A stretch of 64,000 nucleotides of DNA from Gammaproteobacteria bacterium (GTDB lineage: Bacteria > Pseudomonadota > Gammaproteobacteria > Enterobacterales > Psychrobiaceae): NCBI GenBank assembly GCA_013214945.1, contig JABSRT010000023.1, positions 1-64,000 of the forward strand. The letters are read 5' to 3'. A program made the translations under genes and the position numbers. The notes below the pieces were generated by a model. That model made no database searches. It saw nothing but the letters and a program-made list of their open reading frames with translations, and was not told the DNA's origin. Below, piece by piece: positions 38,593 through 48,118 of the stretch. Position 1 is the first letter of the stretch, and the number at the start of each line of letters is the position of its first letter.

Positions 38593-38643
38593 CCAACGGC
38601 ACACGCTAACGGACAATAAATTAAGGATAACGATAGGTAAGCG

Positions 38644-39015
38644 ATGAATAATTTACTGATGATTGCGATCGGAGGTGCGTGCGGTGCCATGACCCGCTAT
38701 GGATTTGCACAATTAGCAATTAACCTGTTTGGTAAAGGCTTTCCTTTTGGTACACTTATTGTCAATTTTGTTGGCTCATTATGTATGGGGCTACTTTTTG
38801 GCCTCGTTGAGGCTGAACATGTAGTGCCGGAAGCAAAAATGGCATTAGGCATTGGATTTTTGGGGGCGTTAACGACCTTTTCAACATTTTCTCTTGATAG
38901 TGTGCTGTTGATCCAGCAAGGCGACCTGATCAAAGCGATGCTTAATATCATGTTAAATGTTGGTTTGAGTCTGGGTGCTGCTTTTATTGGTATCACACTC
39001 GTTGCTAAAACCTAA
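38644..39015 (+). CDS. crcB: Fluoride ion channel FluC/CrcB
   Basis: This 123-residue four-helix membrane protein forms dual-topology dimers that export fluoride. Family motifs are GGACGAMTRYGF at the N-terminus, FPFGTLIVNFVGSLCMG with the pore Asn, and GFLGALTTFSTFSLDSV with the Phe-box. No fluoride riboswitch is recognisable in the 51-bp gap after rarA. It sits between rarA and serS, and this position is common in related genomes. Confidence 0.94.
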   Translation: MNNLLMIAIGGACGAMTRYGFAQLAINLFGKGFPFGTLIVNFVGSLCMGLLFGLVEAEHVVPEAKMALGIGFLGALTTFSTFSLDSVLLIQQGDLIKAMLNIMLNVGLSLGAAFIGITLVAKT

Positions 39016-39047
39016 ATGTTAGGCCTAAACAAAGCCCGTATCCTTAG

Positions 39048-40379
<1,332 letters not shown>

Positions 40380-40387
40380 TTTGGTGT

Positions 40388-40507
40388 ATGAGAAATGACG
40401 ATCAGTGGTTAAGATTAATGCTTTATCGTGCGATGATAGTTACGTTCACCGGTTTGATTTTTGTTATTTTGACAGATGCGTTTATCTTAGTAATGACCAA
40501 TATTTAA
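40388..40507 (+). CDS. Candidate small membrane protein (39 residues)
   Basis: This 39-codon ORF starts 8 bp after the serS stop and ends 3 bp before the terminator stem. After a polar, basic N-terminus (MRNDDQWLRLMLYR) comes one hydrophobic stretch from about residue 15 to 37 (AMIVTFTGLIFVILTDAFIL and on), long enough to cross the membrane once. The exact fit between serS stop and terminator, and the hydrophobic pattern, suggest a real small protein in the serS transcript. There is no strong ribosome-binding site; translational coupling to serS is possible. The family is unknown to me. Confidence 0.5.
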   Translation: MRNDDQWLRLMLYRAMIVTFTGLIFVILTDAFILVMTNI

Positions 40508-40510
40508 TCA

Positions 40511-40545
40511 AAAAATGCCGTTCAGTTAAGCTGAACGGCATTTTT
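40511..40545. terminator. Strong bidirectional terminator after serS
   Basis: A 15-bp perfect stem, AAAAATGCCGTTCAG / CTGAACGGCATTTTT with loop TTAAG, ends in T-runs on both strands. It closes the ftsK-lolA-rarA-crcB-serS stretch and the minus-strand HTH gene that is convergent with it. Confidence 0.88.
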
Positions 40546-40574
40546 CATGGGGTTGGCTTTGATATTTATCTGGT

Positions 40575-40757
40575 TTAAATGCCACCGATCCGTTGTGCCA
40601 GCTCTTTATAACGTTTTACATCTTCGCTATTAAACAATGGCTCATTGCTATCGCCGCCGACAGTGGACAACAGGCTTTCACGTGCTAAGCGCTTTACTCG
40701 CGCTTCGGAAATGCCTAAAAATTCAGCTGCGGCTGCAACCGTTAACGTTTCTTCCAT
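40575..40757 (-). CDS. Small excisionase-family HTH DNA-binding protein
   Basis: This 60-residue protein is a single MerR/excisionase-type winged helix (TVAAAAEFLGISEARVKRLARE, then the wing GGDSNEPLFNSEDVKRYKEL). The recognition helix is RVKRLA. Such proteins include phage excisionases, AlpA-like activators and small housekeeping regulators. No integrase or other phage gene is nearby, so it is probably a chromosomal regulator. AAGGAG lies 6 nt before the ATG at 40757. It is divergent from the NSS transporter gene across about 270 bp holding a long hairpin. Confidence 0.82.
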   Translation of the reverse strand: MEETLTVAAAAEFLGISEARVKRLARESLLSTVGGDSNEPLFNSEDVKRYKELAQRIGGI

Positions 40758-40927
40758 GATCTGCTCCTTAAAAATAGTACCCAACACTTAAACATATCCA
40801 TAACAACTTCTCAACATTTTTGTCGCCATTGCCTTGCTGGTAATTTAGCCAGCCTCGCTAAAATGTCGCTTAGTCACGACTAAAGGCTTATATCCATTTT
40901 TTGAAGATGCTAAACTCTCGCGTCTTG

Positions 40928-40978
40928 CGCCCCGTGAGGTGTGAGTCGCGAATAGGCGGCCTTACACTTCACGGGGCG
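40928..40978 (+). other. Long GC-rich hairpin in the leader of the NSS transporter gene
   Basis: Arms at 40928-40945 (CGCCCCGTGAGGTGTGAG) and 40961-40978 form an 18-bp stem with a 15-nt loop. Sixteen pairs are Watson-Crick and two are G-U, which form only in plus-strand RNA. It lies 50 bp upstream of the transporter start and has no T-tract, so it is not a simple terminator. It may be a leader structure or a repeat element. Confidence 0.6.
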
Positions 40979-41027
40979 AGCTTTGCTTGTTGGTCAAACG
41001 ACGGAAATAACATAGATAGGAATTGTA

Positions 41028-42371
41028 GTGGATAGAGGTCAGTTTAGTTCGAAATTTGGGTTTATTATGGCAGCAGCCGGTGCAGCTGTTGGCTTAGGAA
41101 ACATCTGGGGTTTTCCAACACAGGTCGCCAGTAACGGCGGCGCCGCATTTGTATTGGTTTATTTAGTGCTGGCATTTTGCCTTGCTTATCCGGCGCTGAT
41201 GGCTGAACTGATTGTTGGTCGTGCAACGCGTCGTAATGCCGTTGAAGCCTTGCCTATGTTAACCGAAGTGCCGCTGTTAAAGCTTGGCGGCAAGCTTGTT
41301 GGCATCGCGGGTTTAATCACGGTAGCCGTTATTTTAAGTTTCTATGCCATTGTGGCTGGCTGGATGTTCGCTTCGGCGCTTGAGCCAGTGTTAAGCACGT
41401 TAGGCTTAGTTGAATCTGCGCAATGGGTCACTCAGTTTGGTTTGAGCCGTAATGTCGTGTTTACAGTGGTCTTTATGGTCGCGACTATTATGATTATTTG
41501 TGGTGGCGTACGTGAAGGCATTGAACGTTGGTCAACCCGACTGATGCCGGCATTGGTCGTCATTTTATTGCTGCTGATTGCATATATGATGACATTGCCC
41601 GGCGCAATAAAAGGTCTTGAAGTCTATTTAGTACCAGACTTTAGCCAAATTTTAGACGGTGGGCTGTTAGTTAGTGCACTGGGCCAAGCCTTTTTCTCCT
41701 TATCTTTAGGGGTTGGTTGCATGTTAATTTATGGCTCGTATATGTCGAGCCGAGAAAACATTGTGCAAGTGGGTGCCTGGGTGACTTTAATTGATGTTGG
41801 TTTGGCTTTTGTGGCTGGATTATTAATTATTCCTGCCATGTATGTCGCTCAGCACTATGGGGTTGAAATTTTTGACCAAAACGGTCAACTAATCGGTGGT
41901 GACAGCTTAATTTTTAAAGTGTTACCTAGTTTATTCGATCAGATGGGCACGATTGGTGTTTTTGTTGCTTTTGCTTTTTTCACGCTGATGTCATTAGCAG
42001 CCTTAACTTCGTCGATTTCTTTACTTGAAGTGCCAGTTGCTTATGTCGTTGAGAGTCATGGTGTTGAACGAAAAAAGGCCAGCTGGAGCATCGGCGCGTT
42101 AATTACCTCATTAAGCTTAATCATCGTGTTTAACTTTGAAGCACTATTTGGGCTAGTGATTGCTATTACTACTCGTTATAGTCAACCGATCCTTGGGATT
42201 TTCTTTTGTGTTTATGCCGGCTGGGTATGGCAGCGTAATAACGCGTTAACCGAAATTAAGAAAGGTAACTCAGGGGCGCAGCATAGTCTGTTCTGGGCTA
42301 TTTGGCCGTGGTATGTACGGTTTGTTTGTCCGGTATTTATTTTAGCGATGTTCATTCATTCACTAAATTAA
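41028..42371 (+). CDS. Sodium-dependent transporter (NSS/SNF family)
   Basis: This 447-residue symporter of the neurotransmitter:sodium symporter family (LeuT fold) moves an amino acid or related solute with Na+. The N-terminal FIMAAAGAAVGLGNIWGFP block around helix 1, the unwound sodium/substrate site, is clear, and GGAAFVLVYLVLAF follows. It is shorter than 12-helix LeuT and fits the 11-helix bacterial subgroup. The GTG start at 41028 has AGGA 7 nt upstream. Substrate is unknown. It is divergent from a small HTH gene, and a GC-rich hairpin lies in its leader. Confidence 0.9.
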   Translation: MDRGQFSSKFGFIMAAAGAAVGLGNIWGFPTQVASNGGAAFVLVYLVLAFCLAYPALMAELIVGRATRRNAVEALPMLTEVPLLKLGGKLVGIAGLITVAVILSFYAIVAGWMFASALEPVLSTLGLVESAQWVTQFGLSRNVVFTVVFMVATIMIICGGVREGIERWSTRLMPALVVILLLLIAYMMTLPGAIKGLEVYLVPDFSQILDGGLLVSALGQAFFSLSLGVGCMLIYGSYMSSRENIVQVGAWVTLIDVGLAFVAGLLIIPAMYVAQHYGVEIFDQNGQLIGGDSLIFKVLPSLFDQMGTIGVFVAFAFFTLMSLAALTSSISLLEVPVAYVVESHGVERKKASWSIGALITSLSLIIVFNFEALFGLVIAITTRYSQPILGIFFCVYAGWVWQRNNALTEIKKGNSGAQHSLFWAIWPWYVRFVCPVFILAMFIHSLN

Positions 42372-42388
42372 GCACCAATAATCGGTTA

Positions 42389-42420
42389 TCGATGCCAGTC
42401 AAACTAATGGCTGGCATCGA
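42389..42420. terminator. Hairpin between convergent NSS transporter and efpL genes
   Basis: TCGATGCCAG (42389-42398) pairs with CTGGCATCGA (42411-42420) around a 12-nt loop, midway between two convergent stop codons. There are only short A/T flanks. Confidence 0.55.
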
Positions 42421-42431
42421 AAGCGCGAAAA

Positions 42432-43004
42432 TTACTTTTCAGCACGTCCCATAAACTTCTTATCCGTGGTATTCACTTTTACTTTTTCACCGGTAGAAAT
42501 GTATTCTGGTACTTGAATAACTAAACCCGATGACAAAGTGGCTGGCTTAGTACGAGCACTAGCCGATGCACCTTTAATTGAAGGATCTGTTTCGGTGATC
42601 ACTAATTCAACACTTGAAGGTAATACCAAGCCGACTGCAGCGCCATCAACTAAAACAACTTGCACGCCTTCGGTATTTTCATCAATAAATAGCACTTCAT
42701 CGACGATGCTTTCTTTATTAAGGTTATACGGCGTATAGTCTTCGTTGTCCATAAAGACAAACTCGTCACCATCAAGGTACGACAACATTACATCACGACG
42801 CACTAAGTCGGCTAGGGTTAGCATATCGCTGTCTTTGAACGTTTCATCGACTTTTAAGCCAGATACTACATCGTACATCCGCATACGGTATAAACTACCG
42901 CCGGCACGTCCCTGAGGCACAGAACGTTCAATATCACGGACTACATAAACGCCATTATTGTATTCGATAGCGGTATTTTTCTTTATATCACTTGCCTTTG
43001 GCAT
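42432..43004 (-). CDS. efpL: Elongation factor P-like protein EfpL (YeiP)
   Basis: This 190-residue EF-P paralogue has the three-domain fold (KOW-like N domain plus two OB domains). It is distinguished from EF-P by the domain I loop [15 protein letters not shown], where an arginine replaces the modifiable lysine of EF-P. Such proteins help ribosomes through proline-rich and similar stalls. [14 protein letters not shown] and the C-terminal [24 protein letters not shown] are typical. The ATG at 43004 has AAGGA 8 nt upstream. It is monocistronic. Confidence 0.93.
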   Translation of the reverse strand: MPKASDIKKNTAIEYNNGVYVVRDIERSVPQGRAGGSLYRMRMYDVVSGLKVDETFKDSDMLTLADLVRRDVMLSYLDGDEFVFMDNEDYTPYNLNKESIVDEVLFIDENTEGVQVVLVDGAAVGLVLPSSVELVITETDPSIKGASASARTKPATLSSGLVIQVPEYISTGEKVKVNTTDKKFMGRAEK

Positions 43005-43182
43005 GAAATTTTTCCTTATTAATAAAAGCTGGCACAAATTATAAGGCATTCGCACTGCTGTTGTCACAATATTGAGATAAAGATAATTTTTGTCGATTAT
43101 TTGGGGCTAATTAAGCGCGAGGTCGATGGTGAATGCTGGTGAGAATGGAACGAGGATAATTATGACTTGGTGGATTGAGACA

Positions 43183-43219
43183 TTGATTTCGTCAAGCGGT
43201 TAATGCTTGACGAAATCAA
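43183..43219 (-). terminator. Perfect 15-bp inverted repeat after yjaG
   Basis: TTGATTTCGTCAAGC (43183-43197) and GCTTGACGAAATCAA (43205-43219) are perfectly inverted around a 7-nt loop, 30 bp beyond the yjaG stop on the minus strand. It probably ends the barA-yjaG message, though no T-tract follows. A 13-codon plus-strand ORF ends in its loop. Confidence 0.5.
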
Positions 43220-43248
43220 AATTGAATCAACGTTGCAACGTTATTTTA

Positions 43249-43830
43249 TTAACGCTCTATCCCAATATTGCTAACGCCAAAGTCGTTAAACTCTTTTCTT
43301 AATTCTTTAAGAAACGGCGTGGTAGCATTACCTTGCTGTTCGATTCTTTCAAGTAAATATTGCTGTAACGCTTTTTCTTCGACCATCATTTCATGATCAA
43401 AAGTATCTTCATCGGTTAAGTCACCTTCAACGGCGGTAATATAACTGGCGACAGTCGAACTTGATAGTTTACTAATATTAATTAAATCATCATCTATTTG
43501 CTGCTCAAGTGCCACTAATAAGGTATTAACAGCCATCGCTGTATCAATGGCAGGGATCACCCCAAAACAATCAAAGTCACGCTGCTCAGGAATTTGTTCA
43601 GCCAACTTTTCTAACTGTACTTCAATGTTAAACTTTACCCGTTGTTTGGCTATTTTTTGCCAAATGATATCAACAATGACATTAAGTACTTTGGGCTCGC
43701 CAAATTCAGTCGCTTGACTAAATAATTGATAGTTTGGCAGCATCCGTTCGGTCAGCACAGTAGCAAAAGTCATCTTTTGCTCGAAACTTAATTGTTTAAT
43801 TCTGGTAAAAAAACCTGGTTGTTTAGTCAT
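43249..43830 (-). CDS. yjaG: DUF416 protein YjaG
   Basis: This 193-residue cytosolic helical protein of the DUF416 (YjaG) family has unknown function. The segments [44 protein letters not shown] and the C-terminal [16 protein letters not shown] match E. coli YjaG closely. Its ATG overlaps the end of barA by 8 nt (ATGACTAA), so it is almost certainly translated from the barA message. In E. coli yjaG is elsewhere (near hupA), so this pairing with barA is a feature of this lineage or genome. Confidence 0.92.
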   Translation of the reverse strand: MTKQPGFFTRIKQLSFEQKMTFATVLTERMLPNYQLFSQATEFGEPKVLNVIVDIIWQKIAKQRVKFNIEVQLEKLAEQIPEQRDFDCFGVIPAIDTAMAVNTLLVALEQQIDDDLINISKLSSSTVASYITAVEGDLTDEDTFDHEMMVEEKALQQYLLERIEQQGNATTPFLKELRKEFNDFGVSNIGIER

Positions 43831-46615
43831 TAATACTGTCACTTGTTTGATTGAGTAAGTTAGTGCCAACAGTGGCAACTAGCTGTAATTCATCTAATAT
43901 TTCTAACAACTCTGGCTCAATGTTACCGATGTCAGTATGCCTTTTTAATGCGGTTTCAATCGAGTGAGCAAGAGTTTTTAATTGTGGAACGCCAGTGTAG
44001 CAGCATGCGCCATGTAGTTTATGAATAATTTTTAATAAATTATCGACTTCGAGCGTTCGCATAGCCTCTTCAATGTTGACGATATTTTGCGGGATACTGT
44101 CGATCAGCATTTGCAGCATATCTCGCGCTAAATCTTCTTTGCCCATCGCTTGTTCTAACGACTCTTGCCAATTGATGTGTTCATTGTCGTTATGAGCTAG
44201 CTGGTTGATATTACCTGCGCCGAAAATCTGACTGTGGTATTGGCGGCTTGGTTGATTGGACTTGATCCAGCGTTCTAATAACTTCATTAGAGTATCTTCG
44301 CGCAACGGTTTGGTTAAAAAGTCATCCATCCCTTTATTCGACCAAGCTTGTTTCTCTTCGTCTAACGCGTGAGCGGTGGTCGCAATAATAGGGACCAGCT
44401 GATTTATGCCGTGCTTGCGGATTATCGCGGTCGCTTGCAGACCATCAAGCACTGGCATTTGAATGTCCATGAAAATAATATCAAATTTGGTATGGCGACA
44501 AGCTTCAACGGCTTCCTCACCGTCAACAGCTTGCACGATATTGCCAACTTTATCCGCGAGCATCGTGCTGATGAGCTTAAGGTTGGCTTCGTTATCGTCA
44601 ACCACTAACGCTCGCTGGTTAGGATAAATAATTTTGGTCGGCTGTTGGGTGTAAACCACCGGGACCGTAATGGCATAAAGCTGTTCAATGCTGTGATAAA
44701 GTCGCTTACAGCTCATCGGGCTGATATGACATTCGTCGGCACCAAGCGCAATAATATTTTGATGGAGGATCAAATCATTACTATCAATTAACACAATGAC
44801 TTGGCTGGTTGACTTGGTTGATTCAACAATCGCCCTTAGCGGGGCTAAATCTTGGTAAGGGCCTGGGCAACTGATAATAGAACAATCGTACTCAACTGAG
44901 TGTGAGGCGGCTTGCCAAGCGCCTAAATCATCGAAACTATCAACATCAATCTTCCAATGTTCCAATTGATTTTTAATAATTTCACTTTGTTCTGGCTCAG
45001 CAAAAAACAACTGGACTTTTTTAGTGATGGTGGCATCAACATAAAACGCTGTTTTTGAATTACTTTGTTCTAACGAGATATGAAATGAAAACTGGGACCC
45101 GATGCCGGGCTCGCTCGCGCAAGAAATTTCACCCTGCATTTCTTCGATTAAGCGTTTGGTGATGACTAAGCCTAAACCACTGCCACCGTAGTTACGGCTA
45201 ATGCTGCTGTCTGCTTGGGCAAAGGCATTAAATAATTTCGGTAACTGTTCACGATGAATGCCAATGCCGGTGTCAATGACATCAAAAAACAATTGGTAAT
45301 TATGACCGGCTAATTGCTTGGCGCTAACGTTTAATCTGACCTTGCCTTTTTTGGTGAATTTAATCGCGTTACCAATTAAATTGGTTAAAATTTGTTGAAA
45401 GCGTTGTTGATCACCCAGTAAATTGTCGATGGTGTCGGGTTTGATCTCAACGATAAGATCAATATTTTTTTCATGGGCCGTGGTGGCAAGAATATCGACC
45501 ACATCATCGACCGCATCACGCAAGTTAAAGCTCACACTGTCGAGTCGAAATTTACCGGCTTCTAGCTTCGAAAAATCAAGAATATCTTTAATTATATTAA
45601 ATAAACCTTGCGCTGATTTTTCGATGGTTTGCAAGTAATCGATCTGATTGGGCTGTAATCGAGTTTTTAATAACTGTTGAGTGAGGCCGATCACGCCATT
45701 AAGCGGGGTCCGCAGTTCATGGGACATGTTAGCCAAAAATTCAGATTTAACGCGATTGGCCTCATAGGCTTTCTTTTTTGCAATATCGAGTTCGATATTT
45801 TTAATTTCGATTTGCTCCATTGTTTCGCGCAAATCACTGGTGGCGGTATCAATGTTCAGTTGCATTTGATCTTGATATTCTTTTAGCGAACTGGCCATCG
45901 CATTAATACCGCGCTTTAATATTTCTAACTCGCCAATCAAACTGCCTTGTAACCGAGTATCGAGCTTGCCTTCTCGAATTTTTGCGACCGCGCGCACCAT
46001 TTCTGAAATAGGGCGGGTAACGTTGTTGACCAACCGAAAGGAGAAAAATAAATTAAGCTGTATACCCAACAAAATAATAATGAAGGTAGTGACCGCAACG
46101 CGATGTTGTTGCAATAGCGTATTATGGCTATTAAGTTGCAACATCATGTAACCGACGGTTATTTCTTGGGTTAAGTTACCATATGAGTTGGTGATTTCAA
46201 GCGTGATTGGGCTAATGATTTCGACATAATCATCGGTTGAGGTAATGGTCAGTTTAGTGGGTAATTTACTGACGCCAAGACTTTTTCCTGCCATAATTCG
46301 ATGATAGTTACTGGTGACATAAAGCTGATTATATTCATTAAATACCGCGATTGAATTAATCAAGGGTGAGTGACTTCGGTGCATGGTATCAACTAAGTCT
46401 TTTAACTCTTCACGTTTGTCATTTTTCAGATTTTGCGCAGCCGTAATGACAAGGGGCCGAATGATATTGACCCCTTGTTGCTCTAACGTCGTTTCCAGAT
46501 CGTTAAATAAACTGAAGGTAAAAAAGCCGCCGAGCATCAGGCTGACTAAAATACTCGGGGCTAATGTTAAAATTAAGACCCAGGAACGAAGACTATAATT
46601 GGCTGAACTGTTCAT
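43823..46615 (-). CDS. barA: BarA-type hybrid sensor histidine kinase
   Basis: This 930-residue tripartite sensor of the BarA/GacS family phosphorylates UvrY/GacA and so controls Csr small RNAs. It has two membrane helices (about 11-33 and 173-195) flanking a periplasmic sensor domain, then HAMP, a coiled coil and HisKA with His299 ([10 protein letters not shown]). HATPase shows [13 protein letters not shown] degenerate first receiver-like region (about 525-650) lacks the usual Asp context. A functional receiver has Asp717 ([11 protein letters not shown]), and the C-terminal HPt has His865 ([11 protein letters not shown]). It is divergent from rlmD-relA, as in other gammaproteobacteria. A GacA/UvrY partner is not in the window. 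Confidence 0.93.
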   Translation of the reverse strand: MNSSANYSLRSWVLILTLAPSILVSLMLGGFFTFSLFNDLETTLEQQGVNIIRPLVITAAQNLKNDKREELKDLVDTMHRSHSPLINSIAVFNEYNQLYVTSNYHRIMAGKSLGVSKLPTKLTITSTDDYVEIISPITLEITNSYGNLTQEITVGYMMLQLNSHNTLLQQHRVAVTTFIIILLGIQLNLFFSFRLVNNVTRPISEMVRAVAKIREGKLDTRLQGSLIGELEILKRGINAMASSLKEYQDQMQLNIDTATSDLRETMEQIEIKNIELDIAKKKAYEANRVKSEFLANMSHELRTPLNGVIGLTQQLLKTRLQPNQIDYLQTIEKSAQGLFNIIKDILDFSKLEAGKFRLDSVSFNLRDAVDDVVDILATTAHEKNIDLIVEIKPDTIDNLLGDQQRFQQILTNLIGNAIKFTKKGKVRLNVSAKQLAGHNYQLFFDVIDTGIGIHREQLPKLFNAFAQADSSISRNYGGSGLGLVITKRLIEEMQGEISCASEPGIGSQFSFHISLEQSNSKTAFYVDATITKKVQLFFAEPEQSEIIKNQLEHWKIDVDSFDDLGAWQAASHSVEYDCSIISCPGPYQDLAPLRAIVESTKSTSQVIVLIDSNDLILHQNIIALGADECHISPMSCKRLYHSIEQLYAITVPVVYTQQPTKIIYPNQRALVVDDNEANLKLISTMLADKVGNIVQAVDGEEAVEACRHTKFDIIFMDIQMPVLDGLQATAIIRKHGINQLVPIIATTAHALDEEKQAWSNKGMDDFLTKPLREDTLMKLLERWIKSNQPSRQYHSQIFGAGNINQLAHNDNEHINWQESLEQAMGKEDLARDMLQMLIDSIPQNIVNIEEAMRTLEVDNLLKIIHKLHGACCYTGVPQLKTLAHSIETALKRHTDIGNIEPELLEILDELQLVATVGTNLLNQTSDSIND

Positions 46616-46765
46616 TTGTGGGAAAATAACCTTATCTAGAGTAAATCCGTGCCGCGTTGTCGACTTTATGACTCAATCGGCTTGAGTTTCTATATCCATA
46701 TCATAGCAAATAGACCAAAGTTTGTAATGAATAATGATGTTAACTAATTAAGCAGTATCAATAAT

Positions 46766-48100
46766 ATGGCAAATTTTTACATAGCAAAGAAAAAAATTAA
46801 GAAAACCGGTAAACAGCAAACTCTGATGATTGACAAGCTCGATCAGAAATTTCAGGGTTTGGGTTATATCGACAATAAAGTTGTTTTTGTCGCAGGCGCC
46901 TTACCCGGCGAAAAAATCACGATGCAAATAACCCGTGATCAAAAAAAATATGCCACCGGACAGCTGATTGAAGTACTTGAACCTGCCGCTCAACGTATTG
47001 AGCCTAGCTGTGAGCATTTTTCACTGTGCGGTGGTTGCCAGACTCAATATGTCGATGATAGCTATCAGGTTAAACTAAAACAGCAAGGGTTAGAGAACCG
47101 AATGCGACATGTGGCACCGCAAGCGTTATGGTCGCCAGCCATTGAGTCACCTGCGTGGCACTATCGCCGCCGCGCACGAGTTGGGGTTCATGTGGTCCGC
47201 GGTCAGCTAACGTTGGGCTTTAGACGTCAGGGCAGTAACGATTTAATTAAGATTAAGCAGTGCTTGGTGTTAACTGCGCCTTTTGACCAGTTATTTCAGC
47301 CGTTAGAGACGTTAGTACAATCTTTAAGTATTACCGATCAAATTGGCCATTTAGAATTTCTTGCAGTAGACAGTGGTAATTATGTGGTGATTCGATTATT
47401 AACCACGTTGAAGCTCGCTGATCAGCAGTTGTTAGCCGATTTTTCCAAAGCCCACCAACTGACGTTTTTAATTGCCGATAATGACAATCAAATAACCAAC
47501 CTTGATGGCGCGGTGCCTCAGTCGTTATCTTATAAGATGGCGGGTGATACCATTGCGTTTAATGCGGCAGACTTTATTCAAGTTAATGCCAGTGTTAACC
47601 AACAGATGGTGGCACAGGCTGTTGATTGGTTAGCGCTTAAGCCAACCGATAAAGTGTTAGATTTGTTTTGCGGGGTTGGAAATTTCAGCTTAAGCATTGC
47701 GGCCAAAGCGCAAATGGTGGTTGGTGTCGAGGGTGTTAATGCGATGGTTGAGCAGGCTAAAGTTAATGCCGAGGCTGCTAACTTAGATAATGTCACTTTT
47801 CATCATAGTGACCTGTCTGAACCACTGGCTGAGCAGGCATGGTACAGCAGAAAATTGGGTGAACAGGTTGATAAAATCTTACTTGATCCGGCGCGTGATG
47901 GTGCGATGGCGATTGTTGAGCAATTATCTAAGCTAAAACCTGAAATTATCGTTTATGTTTCTTGTGAGCCTTCGTCACTAGAACGTGATAGCTTGATCAT
48001 CATCAAGCATGGATATATATTGGAGAAAATCTGTGTTATGGATATGTTTCCGCAGACAACTCATTTAGAATCAATGGCGTTGTTTCGAAAAGTTAAGTAG
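46766..48100 (+). CDS. rlmD: 23S rRNA (uracil(1939)-C(5))-methyltransferase RlmD
   Basis: This 444-residue SAM-dependent RNA methyltransferase has an N-terminal TRAM domain (about residues 15-75). An iron-sulfur cluster site is CEHFSLCGGC plus the later Cys in IKQCLVL. The SAM motif is VLDLFCGVGNFSLSIA, and the catalytic Cys is in VYVSCEPSSLERD. The C-terminal FPQTTHLESMALF is typical. It methylates U1939 of 23S rRNA. The barA / rlmD-relA arrangement is conserved from E. coli, and relA starts 18 bp downstream, so they form an operon. Confidence 0.95.
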   Translation: MANFYIAKKKIKKTGKQQTLMIDKLDQKFQGLGYIDNKVVFVAGALPGEKITMQITRDQKKYATGQLIEVLEPAAQRIEPSCEHFSLCGGCQTQYVDDSYQVKLKQQGLENRMRHVAPQALWSPAIESPAWHYRRRARVGVHVVRGQLTLGFRRQGSNDLIKIKQCLVLTAPFDQLFQPLETLVQSLSITDQIGHLEFLAVDSGNYVVIRLLTTLKLADQQLLADFSKAHQLTFLIADNDNQITNLDGAVPQSLSYKMAGDTIAFNAADFIQVNASVNQQMVAQAVDWLALKPTDKVLDLFCGVGNFSLSIAAKAQMVVGVEGVNAMVEQAKVNAEAANLDNVTFHHSDLSEPLAEQAWYSRKLGEQVDKILLDPARDGAMAIVEQLSKLKPEIIVYVSCEPSSLERDSLIIIKHGYILEKICVMDMFPQTTHLESMALFRKVK

Positions 48101-48118
48101 ACATAGCAAGGAATAGTA

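Noticed and set aside
38593-38643. Possible fluoride riboswitch before crcB
   Set aside because: The 51-bp gap is too short and shows none of the conserved fluoride-aptamer features.
40575-40757. Prophage boundary at serS suggested by the excisionase-type protein
   Set aside because: No integrase, direct repeat or phage gene was found; flanking genes are in conserved core order.
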